13,419 nucleotides of DNA from an uncultured Bacteroidales bacterium (GTDB lineage Bacteria > Bacteroidota > Bacteroidia > Bacteroidales > UBA932), in assembly GCA_902488725.1 (NCBI GenBank), contig CABTXO010000015.1:1-13419 (forward strand). The letters are read 5' to 3'. The position numbers were made by a program, and so were the translations under genes. Position 1 is the stretch's first letter. Each line of letters opens with the position of its first letter. This document shows positions 5,832 to 13,145 of this stretch, one piece after another. A model generated the notes under the pieces. That model had not been told where the DNA came from and searched no databases. It saw only the letters and a program-made list of their open reading frames with translations.

Positions 5832-8654
5832 TCAGCGCAGTACCTCTTTCAGGAAGGGGCCCGTGACGGAGGCAGGGTCCTTCGCCAGCTGCTCCGGCGT
5901 GCCCTGCGCCACGATCCGTCCCCCTTTTCCGCCGCCTTCCGGCCCCAGGTCGAAGAGGTAGTCGACGCTCTTCAGCACGTCCAGGTTGTGCTCGATGATG
6001 ATGACGGTGTTGCCCTGGTCCACCAGCTCCTGCAGCACCTTCAGCAGGATCTTGATGTCTTCGAAATGCAGGCCGGTCGTCGGCTCGTCCAGCATGTACA
6101 GGGTGTTTCCCGTGGCCTTCTTGAACATCTCCGCCGCCAGCTTCATGCGCTGGCTCTCGCCGCCGGACAGCGTGACGGCGGACTGGCCGAGGTGGACATA
6201 GCCCAAGCCTACGTCGACCATGGCTTTCAGTTTCTGGGCGATCTTGGGAATCGGCTTGAAGAATTCGTAGGCTTCGCGGATCGACATCTCCAGCACGTCG
6301 TTGATGTTCTTGCCCTTGTAGTGGACCGCCAGGGTGTCCTCCTTGTACCGCCGGCCGCGACATTCGTCGCAGACCACGTTCACCGAAGGCAGGAAGTTCA
6401 TCTCGATGACCTTGATGCCCGCCCCGTTGCAGGCCTCGCAGCGGCCGCCCGGGACGTTGAAGGAGAACCGGCCCGCCTTGAATCCGCGGATCTTCGCGTC
6501 CGGCGTGTCCTCGAAGAGGTTCCGGATGTCGTTGAACACCCCCGTGAACGTGGCCGGATTGGACCGCGGGGAGCGGCCGATCGGGCTCTGGTCGATCTCA
6601 ATCAGCTTGTCGATGTTCTGGATCCCTTCGATGGAGTCGTAGGGGAGGGGATGGAGCTTCGCCCGGTAGAACTTGTTCTTGAGGACGGGCATCAGGGTCT
6701 CGTTGATCAGTGTGGATTTCCCGCTGCCGCTCACCCCGGCGATGCCGATGAAGGTGCCCAGCGGGAGGTCGATGTCCACGCTTTTGAGGTTGTTGCCCCG
6801 GGCGCCCCGGATGCCGAGCGTGAGTCCGTTGCCGATGCGGCGGTGCGTGGGGACGGGGATGGAGTCGCGCCCCTGCAGATAGTCCAGGGTGAAGGATTTT
6901 CCGAATACGCAGCGACGCGCCGTGTCGGGGTCAAGCCCTTCCGGCACCTTCCCGGAGGCGGGATCGAAGTCCAGCAGGGCTTTCATCGGCCCGTTCAGGC
7001 AGATCTTCCCGCCCAGTTCCCCGGCGCCGGGACCGACATCCACGAGCCAGTCCGCGTGGCGCATCGTTTCCTCGTCATGCTCCACGACCATCACCGAGTT
7101 CCCTTCGTCCCGCAGTTCCTGCAGCGAACCGATGAGTTTCCGGTTGTCGCGCTGGTGCAGCCCGATGGAGGGCTCGTCCAGGATGTACAGCACGTTCACC
7201 AGCTTGGATCCGATCTGGGTCGCCAGCCGGATGCGCTGGCTTTCCCCGCCCGAAAGCGAGCCCGTCGGGCGGTCGAGGGTCAGGTAGTCGAGTCCGACGT
7301 CCAGCATGAACTGCACGCGGTCGTTCAATTCTTTGAGAATATCCCGGGCAATCTGGTTCTCCCGGTTGTTCAGTTTCTCCGGCAGTTGCCGGAGCCATTG
7401 CCGGAGCCCGGTCATCTCCATCGCGGCCACCTCGGAAATCATCTTGCCGTCTATCTTGAAGCAGCGGGCGTTCTCGTTGAGGCGGGATCCGTGGCAGACC
7501 GGACACTCGATCTTGTCGTCGATGTCCTCCACGATCCCGTTGAAGGAAGTCATTTCCGAAAGGGTGCCGTCCCCCACCCGGAACAGCTCGTCGCTGCCGA
7601 AGATGATGTGGGAGATGGCCTCGTCCGGCACGGCGTCGATAGGGTCGTAGAGGGAGAAGTTGTATTTCCGGGCAATGGCCCGGATGATGTCGAATTTCCG
7701 CGTTTCCCGCACCTTCCCGAGCGGGACGATCCCGCCGTCGGCGATGGAGAGGCTGCGGTCCGGAATGATCGTGTCCATGTTCACGTCCACGATCTGTCCC
7801 AGCCCCTTGCAATGCGGGCAGTAGCCTTCGGGGGAGTTGAAGGAGAAGGAGTGGGGGGCCGGTTCCTGGAGGGAGATGCCGGAGTCCGGATCCACCAGGT
7901 GCTTGGAATAATGATGCAGCACGTCCGAGCCGTTCTCCAGGATCGCGACGGAGCCTTTGCCGGCGCCCAGGGCGGTCATCACGCTGTCCCGTACCCGCTT
8001 CTCGTCGCCCCGCGCGGGCTTCAGCTTGTCCACGACCAATTCGATGAAGTGGCCTTTGTAGCGGTCCAGGGCGTCCGTCTTCGTCAGTTCCTGTATTTCG
8101 CCGTCGATCCGGACTTCCGTGTAGCCCCGGCGGCGGAGCTGGTCGAAGAGTTCGCGGTAGTGTCCTTTGCGGCCCCGGACGAGGGGTGCCAGCAGGTAGC
8201 ACTTCCGCCCGGCGTAGCTGGACATGATGAGGTCCACGATCTGTTCGTCCGTGTACCGGACCATCTCCTTGCCGGTGACCGGGGAATAGGCCCGTGCGGC
8301 CCGTGCGTAGAGCAGGCGCAGGAAGTCGAAGATCTCGGTGATGGTGCCGACGGTCGACCGGGGGTTGTTGCCGGTGGTCTTCTGCTCGATGGCGATAATG
8401 GGACTGAGGCCGGTGATGCTTTCCACTTCGGGCTTTTCCAGCATGCCCATGAAGTGCTTGGCGTAGGTGGAGAGGGTGTCCATGTACCGCCGCTGTCCCT
8501 CCGCGTAGATCGTGTCGAAGGCCAGCGAGGATTTCCCGCTGCCGGAAAGTCCGGTCACGACCACGAATTCTCCCCGGGGGATATCCACGTCGACCCCTTT
8601 CAGGTTGTGCGCCTTCGCCCCGCGGATTTCGATGTATTCTTTTTTCTTCGCCAT
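5832..8654 (-). CDS. uvrA: excinuclease ABC subunit A
   Basis: 940 residues from ATG 8654; a TTG three codons upstream is less likely. UvrA is the damage-recognition ATPase of nucleotide excision repair, acting as a dimer with UvrB. Visible parts: Walker A GLSGSGKSS (35-43), the TIYAEGQRRY segment, first ABC signature SGGESQRIRLATQIGSK near 465 with Walker B LDEPSIGLHQRDN, second Walker A GVSGSGKST near 640, intact zinc module Cys739, Cys742, Cys762, Cys765, and second signature SGGESQRMKLAAE near 830 with LDEPTTGLH. Oddity: in the first zinc module only Cys279/Cys282 (CPHC) remain; the partner pair is replaced by VDPDSG (254-259). The gene lies 31 bp after menA on the same strand but has its own -7 element in that gap. 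Bacteroidota often carry a second uvrA, so this may be one of two copies. Confidence 0.97.
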   Translation of the reverse strand: MAKKKEYIEIRGAKAHNLKGVDVDIPRGEFVVVTGLSGSGKSSLAFDTIYAEGQRRYMDTLSTYAKHFMGMLEKPEVESITGLSPIIAIEQKTTGNNPRSTVGTITEIFDFLRLLYARAARAYSPVTGKEMVRYTDEQIVDLIMSSYAGRKCYLLAPLVRGRKGHYRELFDQLRRRGYTEVRIDGEIQELTKTDALDRYKGHFIELVVDKLKPARGDEKRVRDSVMTALGAGKGSVAILENGSDVLHHYSKHLVDPDSGISLQEPAPHSFSFNSPEGYCPHCKGLGQIVDVNMDTIIPDRSLSIADGGIVPLGKVRETRKFDIIRAIARKYNFSLYDPIDAVPDEAISHIIFGSDELFRVGDGTLSEMTSFNGIVEDIDDKIECPVCHGSRLNENARCFKIDGKMISEVAAMEMTGLRQWLRQLPEKLNNRENQIARDILKELNDRVQFMLDVGLDYLTLDRPTGSLSGGESQRIRLATQIGSKLVNVLYILDEPSIGLHQRDNRKLIGSLQELRDEGNSVMVVEHDEETMRHADWLVDVGPGAGELGGKICLNGPMKALLDFDPASGKVPEGLDPDTARRCVFGKSFTLDYLQGRDSIPVPTHRRIGNGLTLGIRGARGNNLKSVDIDLPLGTFIGIAGVSGSGKSTLINETLMPVLKNKFYRAKLHPLPYDSIEGIQNIDKLIEIDQSPIGRSPRSNPATFTGVFNDIRNLFEDTPDAKIRGFKAGRFSFNVPGGRCEACNGAGIKVIEMNFLPSVNVVCDECRGRRYKEDTLAVHYKGKNINDVLEMSIREAYEFFKPIPKIAQKLKAMVDVGLGYVHLGQSAVTLSGGESQRMKLAAEMFKKATGNTLYMLDEPTTGLHFEDIKILLKVLQELVDQGNTVIIIEHNLDVLKSVDYLFDLGPEGGGKGGRIVAQGTPEQLAKDPASVTGPFLKEVLR

Positions 8655-8660
8655 ATTCAG

Positions 8661-8668
8661 CAAAAATA
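8661..8668 (-). promoter_or_regulatory. -7 element for uvrA
   Basis: TATTTTTG (minus strand, 8668-8661) matches TAnnTTTG and lies in the 31-bp menA-uvrA gap. Only six bases separate it from the ATG at 8654, so the transcript would be leaderless or nearly so. No clear -33 box is seen. Confidence 0.5.
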
Positions 8669-8685
8669 ACGAAAAATCGTTCTCG

Positions 8686-9585
8686 TCAGGCGGCCAGGAA
8701 TCCGAGACCGGCGAGGAGACAGAAGAGCAGGGTCGAAAGAGTGAGCAGCGGGAGGGCGGGGTCCAGGCCGCGGTCGCTGCGGGTGCGGACCAGCTGCAGG
8801 TGCTTCAGGTACAGGGGCAGGGTCGGCAGGTAGAGGAAATGCCACAGGTTGAACGGCTGCAGCAGGGAATGGGCCAGCATGCAGATCCATCCGCCGGCGA
8901 TCAGACACGTCTGGTAGGTCTTCGCCCGCCGTTCACCGAGCTGCAGGGCGACCGTGGTCCGTTTCCCGGCATCGGTCTTGAGGTCCCGGATGTTGTTGAC
9001 GTTCAGGACCGCCACGCTGAAGGCCCCGACGGCCGCAGCCGGCAGGAGCAAAAGTCCCGAATCCAAGGTGCCGGCGGTGATGAAATAGGCTCCGATCACG
9101 GCCACGAGCCCGAAGAAGAGGAACACGAACAGGTCCCCCAGGCCTCTGTACCCGTAGGGGTTCCTGCCGAGGGTGTAGTGCATCGCCGCCCAGATGGCGG
9201 CCGCGCCCAGCACCGTCAGGCCAAGAGAAGTCGCGCTGAACAGCGTTCCCTGCGAAAGGCGGATCATCGACAGGCCGAAGACCATGCACAGACCGACGAA
9301 GATCCACATCTGGACCCGGATCCCGTGCACCGACAGTTTTCCGCTCGCCAGCCCGTAATCCGGTCCCTGGCGGTCCTCCGTGTCCGTCCCGCGCAGAAAG
9401 TCACCGAGTTCGTTGGAGATGTTCGACAGAATCTGGAGCGAGAGCGTGGTCAGGATCAGGGACAGGACCGTCCCGGCCTGCACCGGATGTCCGGCGGCGG
9501 CGAGCAGTACGCCCAGGCTGACCCCGCCCAGGGAAAGCGGCAGGGTCCGCAGCCGCATGGCTTTGATGTAGTATTGCAGTTTCAT
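8686..9585 (-). CDS. menA: 1,4-dihydroxy-2-naphthoate polyprenyltransferase (menaquinone synthesis)
   Basis: 299 residues, typical MenA length, with eight to nine hydrophobic segments of the UbiA prenyltransferase fold. Both Asp-rich prenyl-diphosphate/Mg2+ motifs are present: NELGDFLRGTDTEDR (Asn58, Asp62, Asp68) and NVNNIRDLKTDAGKRT (Asn198, Asp201, Asp205). YGLASGKLS after the first motif and LGRNPYGYRGLGDLFVFLFFG in the middle are MenA-type rather than UbiA- or heme-O-synthase-type. It attaches the polyprenyl tail to DHNA at the inner membrane, yielding demethylmenaquinone. Start MKLQYYIKAMRLRTLPLS is typical; the frame is open far upstream but that is antisense to the ZIP transporter. 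No other men genes are in the window. uvrA follows 31 bp downstream. Confidence 0.95.
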   Translation of the reverse strand: MKLQYYIKAMRLRTLPLSLGGVSLGVLLAAAGHPVQAGTVLSLILTTLSLQILSNISNELGDFLRGTDTEDRQGPDYGLASGKLSVHGIRVQMWIFVGLCMVFGLSMIRLSQGTLFSATSLGLTVLGAAAIWAAMHYTLGRNPYGYRGLGDLFVFLFFGLVAVIGAYFITAGTLDSGLLLLPAAAVGAFSVAVLNVNNIRDLKTDAGKRTTVALQLGERRAKTYQTCLIAGGWICMLAHSLLQPFNLWHFLYLPTLPLYLKHLQLVRTRSDRGLDPALPLLTLSTLLFCLLAGLGFLAA

Positions 9586-9590
9586 CTGTA

Positions 9591-9598
9591 CAAATATA
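9591..9598 (-). promoter_or_regulatory. -7 element for menA
   Basis: TATATTTG on the minus strand (9598-9591) is a perfect match to TAnnTTTG. Only TACAG separates it from the menA ATG at 9585, so the start point should fall at or next to the start codon. Its -33 region would overlap the -7 element and start of the divergent ZIP gene. Confidence 0.65.
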
Positions 9599-9609
9599 AC
9601 GAACTTTCC

Positions 9610-9617
9610 TATCTTTG
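9610..9617 (+). promoter_or_regulatory. -7 element for the ZIP-dtd-MBL operon
   Basis: TATCTTTG at 9610-9617 is a perfect match to TAnnTTTG, with CGTTGTT between it and the ATG at 9625. The predicted leader is only about 2-4 nt. The -33 position falls on the menA start codon, and no good TTTG is present there. Confidence 0.65.
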
Positions 9618-9624
9618 CGTTGTT

Positions 9625-10395
9625 ATGAACGTCACACTCGCAGGCCTTCTCATTCCTTTTGCCGGAACCGTGCTGGGTTCCGCGTTCGTCTTTTTCATGA
9701 AGCATGAAATGCCCGTCCGGTTGCAGAAATCGCTTCTGGGCTTCGCTTCCGGCGTGATGGTCGCCGCGTCGGTGTGGTCGCTGCTGATTCCGGGCCTGGA
9801 CATGCCGCAAGGGGGAATTCTTCCTGCCTTGGCCGGTTTCTTTGCGGGAATATGCTTCCTGCTGGGCATCGACATGCTCACGCCCCACCTCCACATCGGA
9901 GAAGATCAGCCGGAAGGCCCCAGGCGGAGCGGTCTGTCCCGCACCGCCATGCTCTCCCTGGCCGTGACGATCCACAACCTTCCGGAAGGAATGGCGGTGG
10001 GCGTCGTGCTGGCGGGAGCCCTGCAGGGCGATCTGGGCATCTCTTCCGCCGGGGCCATCGCCATGGCGGTCGGCATCGCGATCCAGAATATTCCCGAAGG
10101 GGCGATCATCTCCATGCCGATGCGGGCCGAAGGCAACAGCAGGGGCAAATCCTTCCTGCTCGGGTCGCTCAGCGGGGCGGTGGAGCCCGTCGGCGCGGCC
10201 CTGGTCATCCTGGCTACCTCCCTGGTGGAACCGATGCTGCCGTACATGCTTTCCTTCGCGGCCGGTGCCATGCTGTACGTGGTGGTGGAAGAATTGATTC
10301 CGGAGGCTTCGCAGGGTACCCACACGAACCTGAGCACGCTCGGTTTCGCGGTGGGCTTCGCCCTGATGATGGCCTTGGATGTCGTTTTGGGATAA
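9625..10395 (+). CDS. ZIP-family divalent metal transporter (GufA/ZupT type)
   Basis: 256 residues, eight predicted membrane passes. The metal-site motifs are HNLPEGMAVG in TM4 (His117, Asn118, Glu121) and IQNIPEGAI in TM5 (Gln154, Asn155, Glu158); Gln in place of the TM5 His is normal in the GufA branch. EELIPE (222-227) is the TM6 motif. A short His-containing loop PHLHIGED (87-94) precedes TM4. ZIP proteins move Zn2+, Fe2+ or Mn2+ into the cytoplasm; the exact metal cannot be read from sequence. The frame is open far upstream, but only ATG 9625 fits the promoter and family. dtd begins 4 nt after the stop, so this is the first gene of an operon. Confidence 0.93.
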   Translation: MNVTLAGLLIPFAGTVLGSAFVFFMKHEMPVRLQKSLLGFASGVMVAASVWSLLIPGLDMPQGGILPALAGFFAGICFLLGIDMLTPHLHIGEDQPEGPRRSGLSRTAMLSLAVTIHNLPEGMAVGVVLAGALQGDLGISSAGAIAMAVGIAIQNIPEGAIISMPMRAEGNSRGKSFLLGSLSGAVEPVGAALVILATSLVEPMLPYMLSFAAGAMLYVVVEELIPEASQGTHTNLSTLGFAVGFALMMALDVVLG

Positions 10396-10399
10396 GAAT

Positions 10400-10852
10400 A
10401 TGAAAGTCGTCATCCAGAGAGTTTCGCGCGCGTCGGTTACGATCGGTAGCACGGCCCGTTCGCACATCGGACGCGGACTGCTGGTCCTCCTCGGCGTGGG
10501 CGAGGCGGACACGGAGCAGGACATCGACCTGCTGGTCAAGAAGATTGTGCAGTTACGCATTTTTCCGGATTCGGAAGGCGTGATGAACATTTCCGTGCAG
10601 GACATCGCCGGGGAGATTCTGGTCGTGAGCCAGTTCACTCTGATGGCCAGCTGCCGGAAGGGAAACCGTCCCTCGTACATCAAGGCAGCCCGGCCGGAAA
10701 TCTCCGTCCCGCTGTACGAACGTTTCTGCGGGAGGCTGTCCGCGGCCCTCGGCCGTCCGGTCAGCACCGGCGTGTTCGGGGCCGACATGCAGGTGGAACT
10801 GCTGAACGACGGTCCCGTGACCCTTGTCATGGATTCAAAGAACATGGAGTAA
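10400..10852 (+). CDS. dtd: D-aminoacyl-tRNA deacylase
   Basis: 150 residues, standard for DTD. MKVVIQRVSRASVTI is the conserved N-terminus. The two motifs forming the active-site rim at the dimer interface are SQFTL (77-81) and NDGPVT (136-141), including the Gly138-Pro139 pair whose carbonyls reject L-amino acids. The last residues (LVMDSKNME) are longer and more polar than the usual FWLQV-like end. DTD hydrolyses D-aminoacyl-tRNA, and also Gly-tRNA(Ala), in the cytoplasm. It starts 4 nt after the ZIP gene, and its stop is one base before the next ATG, so it is the middle gene of a three-gene operon. An upstream in-frame ATG at 10379 would overlap the ZIP gene and add non-family residues. 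Confidence 0.96.
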   Translation: MKVVIQRVSRASVTIGSTARSHIGRGLLVLLGVGEADTEQDIDLLVKKIVQLRIFPDSEGVMNISVQDIAGEILVVSQFTLMASCRKGNRPSYIKAARPEISVPLYERFCGRLSAALGRPVSTGVFGADMQVELLNDGPVTLVMDSKNME

Positions 10853-10853
10853 T

Positions 10854-11543
10854 ATGCTGAACATCAAAAGAATTGTCGTAAATCCGCTGCAGGAGAACTG
10901 CTACCTGCTTTGGAATGAAGCCGGAAATGGCGTGATCCTGGACCCCGGCTGTATTGACGAGGCTGAACGAGACAGGCTGGCCACCTGTTTCCTCCGGGAG
11001 CGGATCACCCCGAAGGAAATCTGGCTGACCCACGGCCATTTCGACCACATCTTCGGGGTCGCCGCCCTCGTCCGGGAGCATTCCCTCACGGTGCGGATGG
11101 CGCCAGAGGACCGCGAGACCCTCCGGGCCAACCTGCAGCTGACCCGGCAGTTCGGCCTCCCGGCACCCGACGGGGAATTCGCCTGCGAGCCCTTGTCGGA
11201 CGGGCAGCGGCTTGCGTTTCCCGGATCGCCGGCGGGACCTGTGTTCCAGGTCATCGCCACCCCGGGGCACACGCCCGGGGGCGTGTGTTTCTACGACGCG
11301 GCGGACAAGGTCCTGTTCAGCGGGGACACCCTGTTCGCCGGCAGCATCGGCCGCACGGATCATCCGGGCGGGGACTACGACAAGTTGATCGTCAGCATCA
11401 TGGACAAGCTGATGGGGCTTCCGGGCGACGTGGATGTGCTGCCCGGCCACGGCCCCCGCACCTCGATCGGCCGGGAGCGAACCCGGAATCCTTTTCTGGA
11501 ACCCTTCAACGAACCCGAGGAGGAAGGAATGGGAAATGGATAA
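10854..11543 (+). CDS. MBL-fold metallo-hydrolase (glyoxalase II-like, YcbL type)
   Basis: 229 residues. The binuclear metal site is complete: THGHFDH (His60, His62, Asp64, His65), TPGHTPGG (His139), FSGDTLF (Asp158) and LPGHGPRT (His199). The segment FAGSIGRTDHPGGDYDKL and the lack of a C-terminal glyoxalase II substrate domain place it with the small YcbL/GloB-like hydrolases rather than true GloB. NPLQENCYLLWNE is the typical N-terminal strand. Likely a cytoplasmic thioester or related hydrolase; the substrate is unknown. It begins one base after the dtd stop, so it is co-transcribed with the ZIP transporter and dtd. The last part (about 220-229) is acidic and Gly-rich, and probably disordered. 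Confidence 0.93.
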   Translation: MLNIKRIVVNPLQENCYLLWNEAGNGVILDPGCIDEAERDRLATCFLRERITPKEIWLTHGHFDHIFGVAALVREHSLTVRMAPEDRETLRANLQLTRQFGLPAPDGEFACEPLSDGQRLAFPGSPAGPVFQVIATPGHTPGGVCFYDAADKVLFSGDTLFAGSIGRTDHPGGDYDKLIVSIMDKLMGLPGDVDVLPGHGPRTSIGRERTRNPFLEPFNEPEEEGMGNG

Positions 11544-11550
11544 TTTTTTC

Positions 11551-11558
11551 TAAATTTG
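11551..11558 (+). promoter_or_regulatory. -7 element for the deoxynucleoside kinase pair
   Basis: TAAATTTG at 11551-11558 matches TAnnTTTG and begins eight bases after the MBL stop. The transcript would start near 11563, with about 28 nt before the ATG at 11591. No clear -33 box is visible in the end of the MBL gene. Confidence 0.5.
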
Positions 11559-11590
11559 TTTTCGGAGTTCAAAACGAGAAACCTTCACCC

Positions 11591-12217
11591 ATGCACATCG
11601 GAATAGCTGGAAACATCGGAAGCGGTAAAACCACCTTGACCCGGATGCTGGCGGCCCGCTACGGGTGGACGCCCAAGTACGAGTCCGTGACCTTCAATCC
11701 CTATCTGGAAGACTACTACAAGGACATCCCCCGCTGGTCGTACAACCTAGAGACCTATTTCCTGGCGCAGCGGTTCAAGGATGTGCTGGAAATCGCCAGG
11801 AGCAAGGATGTCATCATCCAGGACCGGACCCTGTTCGAGGGCGTGTACATCTTCGTGGCCAACAACTATGCGCAGGGCAACCTCTCGAAACGGGACTACG
11901 AGACCTACATGGACCTCTTCAACGTGATGATCTCGATGGTGAAGGTGCCGGATCTGCTGATCTACCTGAAATCGTCGATTCCGCATCTCGTGGGGCAGAT
12001 CCAGAAACGCGGCCGGGACTACGAGCAGAGCATGAGCCTGGAGTACCTGAAAGGGCTGAACGACCGGTACAACCGCTGGATCGCGGAATATCCCGGCCGG
12101 GTGCTGACGGTGGAGACGGATGAACTGGACTTCGAAAACCGCCCCGAGGATTTCGCCAAGATCACCGACCGGCTGGATGCCGAGCTGTACGGGCTGTTTC
12201 CGTTGGACCATAAATAA
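11591..12217 (+). CDS. deoxynucleoside kinase, first of a tandem pair
   Basis: 208 residues of the dCK/dGK/dNK family, which phosphorylates deoxynucleosides to dNMPs for salvage. P-loop GNIGSGKT (7-14); DRT motif with Asp78 and Arg79 (IIQDRTLFEG); LID region with arginines QKRGRDYEQS (about 138-147), whose arginines contact ATP phosphates. DLLIYLKSS is the strand before the LID. Family enzymes act as dimers. It shares about 65% identity (135 of 208 by hand alignment) with the next gene, 8 bp downstream. The two differ most at residues 81-100, just after the DRT motif: LFEGVYIFVANN here. The frame is open upstream but ATG 11591 is the family start. Confidence 0.93.
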   Translation: MHIGIAGNIGSGKTTLTRMLAARYGWTPKYESVTFNPYLEDYYKDIPRWSYNLETYFLAQRFKDVLEIARSKDVIIQDRTLFEGVYIFVANNYAQGNLSKRDYETYMDLFNVMISMVKVPDLLIYLKSSIPHLVGQIQKRGRDYEQSMSLEYLKGLNDRYNRWIAEYPGRVLTVETDELDFENRPEDFAKITDRLDAELYGLFPLDHK

Positions 12218-12225
12218 CATTGAAT

Positions 12226-12861
12226 ATGCACATAGCAGTTGCAGGTAACATCGGCAGCGGAAAAACCACGCTGACAAAAATGCTGGCGGCCCACTACGGC
12301 TGGACCCCGAAATTCGAATCGGTCGATTTCAACCCGTATCTGTCCGACTTCTACGAAGACATGGAACGCTGGTCTTTCAACCTTCAGATCTACTTCCTGA
12401 ACAAGCGCTTCAAGGATGTCGTGGAGATTTCCCGGAGCGAGGATGTGATCATCCAGGACCGGACCATCTACGAGGATGCCCGGATCTTCGCCCCGAATCT
12501 GCATGCGATGGGGCTGATGAGCACCCGCGACTTCGAGAATTATTCAGACCTCTTCGACCTGATGATGTCGCTCGTGAGCAAGCCCGACCTGCTGATCTAC
12601 CTCAGGTCCAGCATCCCGAACCTGGTCGCCCAGATCCAGAAGCGCGGGCGGGAGTACGAGCGGAGCATCCGGATCGACTACCTCACCGGCCTGAACAAGC
12701 GCTACGAGGACTGGATCAAGGAATATGACGGCCACCTGCTGGTCGTGAATGTGGACGACATCAAGTTCGAGAACCGCCCGGAGGACTTCCAGACCGTGAC
12801 CGACAAGATCGATGCGGAGCTCTTCGGCCTGTTCCCCGCCGTGTCCAAAGTGAGCGAGTAG
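12226..12861 (+). CDS. deoxynucleoside kinase, second of a tandem pair
   Basis: 211 residues from ATG 12226 (a TTG two codons upstream is less likely). Same layout as its neighbour: P-loop GNIGSGKT (7-14), Asp78/Arg79 in IIQDRTIYED, LID QKRGREYERS. Residues 81-100 differ sharply (IYEDARIFAPNL; Asp84 where the neighbour has Gly84), and the C-terminus is a little longer (AVSKVSE). In Lactobacillus, similarly tandem, similarly related dNK genes form heterodimers with different deoxynucleoside specificities for the two subunits; the same arrangement is likely here, but which subunit takes which base cannot be assigned from this sequence. The two genes share one transcript. Confidence 0.93.
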   Translation: MHIAVAGNIGSGKTTLTKMLAAHYGWTPKFESVDFNPYLSDFYEDMERWSFNLQIYFLNKRFKDVVEISRSEDVIIQDRTIYEDARIFAPNLHAMGLMSTRDFENYSDLFDLMMSLVSKPDLLIYLRSSIPNLVAQIQKRGREYERSIRIDYLTGLNKRYEDWIKEYDGHLLVVNVDDIKFENRPEDFQTVTDKIDAELFGLFPAVSKVSE

Positions 12862-12917
12862 CCTGCAATCCCTGGCGGCAAGACCTGCCCTCATCGAATT
12901 CGTGGAACGGCGCGCAC

Positions 12918-13110
12918 GAGGGCATGTTCCCCGAGGGCTGGCTGCCCGCAGCAACAGCCGTTCCGCCCGATGCATTCACGGGACAGAACGGCCTGGTAAA
13001 CAGCACGATGAAGATCGTGCGCAGAAAAGTTGAAAAGCACCGGGCGGACCGGATCCCCTACGCCTGCACCCCCGAAGGCAAGGAACTGCTCAATCCGAAG
13101 AACCTGGAGC
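12918..13110 (+). pseudogene. C-terminal remnant of a long-chain acyl-CoA ligase (AMP-forming)
   Basis: The frame starting at 12918 reads EGMFPEGWLPAATAVPPDAF, then TGQNGLVNSTMKIVRRKVEK, then YACTPEGKELLNPKNLE. This corresponds to the last 60-odd residues of Bacteroidota long-chain-fatty-acid-CoA ligases (FPERWLP, FTEQNGLxNSTMKxVR, YTPEGK, NxKN). The adenylation core, the P-loop-like AMP motif and any start codon are absent: directly upstream lie about 55 bp of unrelated or frameshifted sequence and then the kinase stop. The frame runs on without the expected stop, so it is a relic rather than an expressed gene. No other gene is visible in 12862-13145. Confidence 0.65.
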
Positions 13111-13145
13111 GCGTCTGGCGGTCAGGCCCCGCGGCACCCTTCTCG

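Noticed and set aside
5772..8669. Long plus-strand open frame of about 965 codons opposite uvrA
   Set aside because: It mirrors the uvrA codons in a GC-rich gene; the translation is Val/Asp/His/Gln-rich without recognisable domains, while the minus strand has a complete UvrA.
9586..10845. Upstream extension of menA to about 719 residues
   Set aside because: The extra part is antisense to the ZIP transporter and dtd genes and shows no domain; MenA begins at 9585 with a typical N-terminus just after a -7 element.
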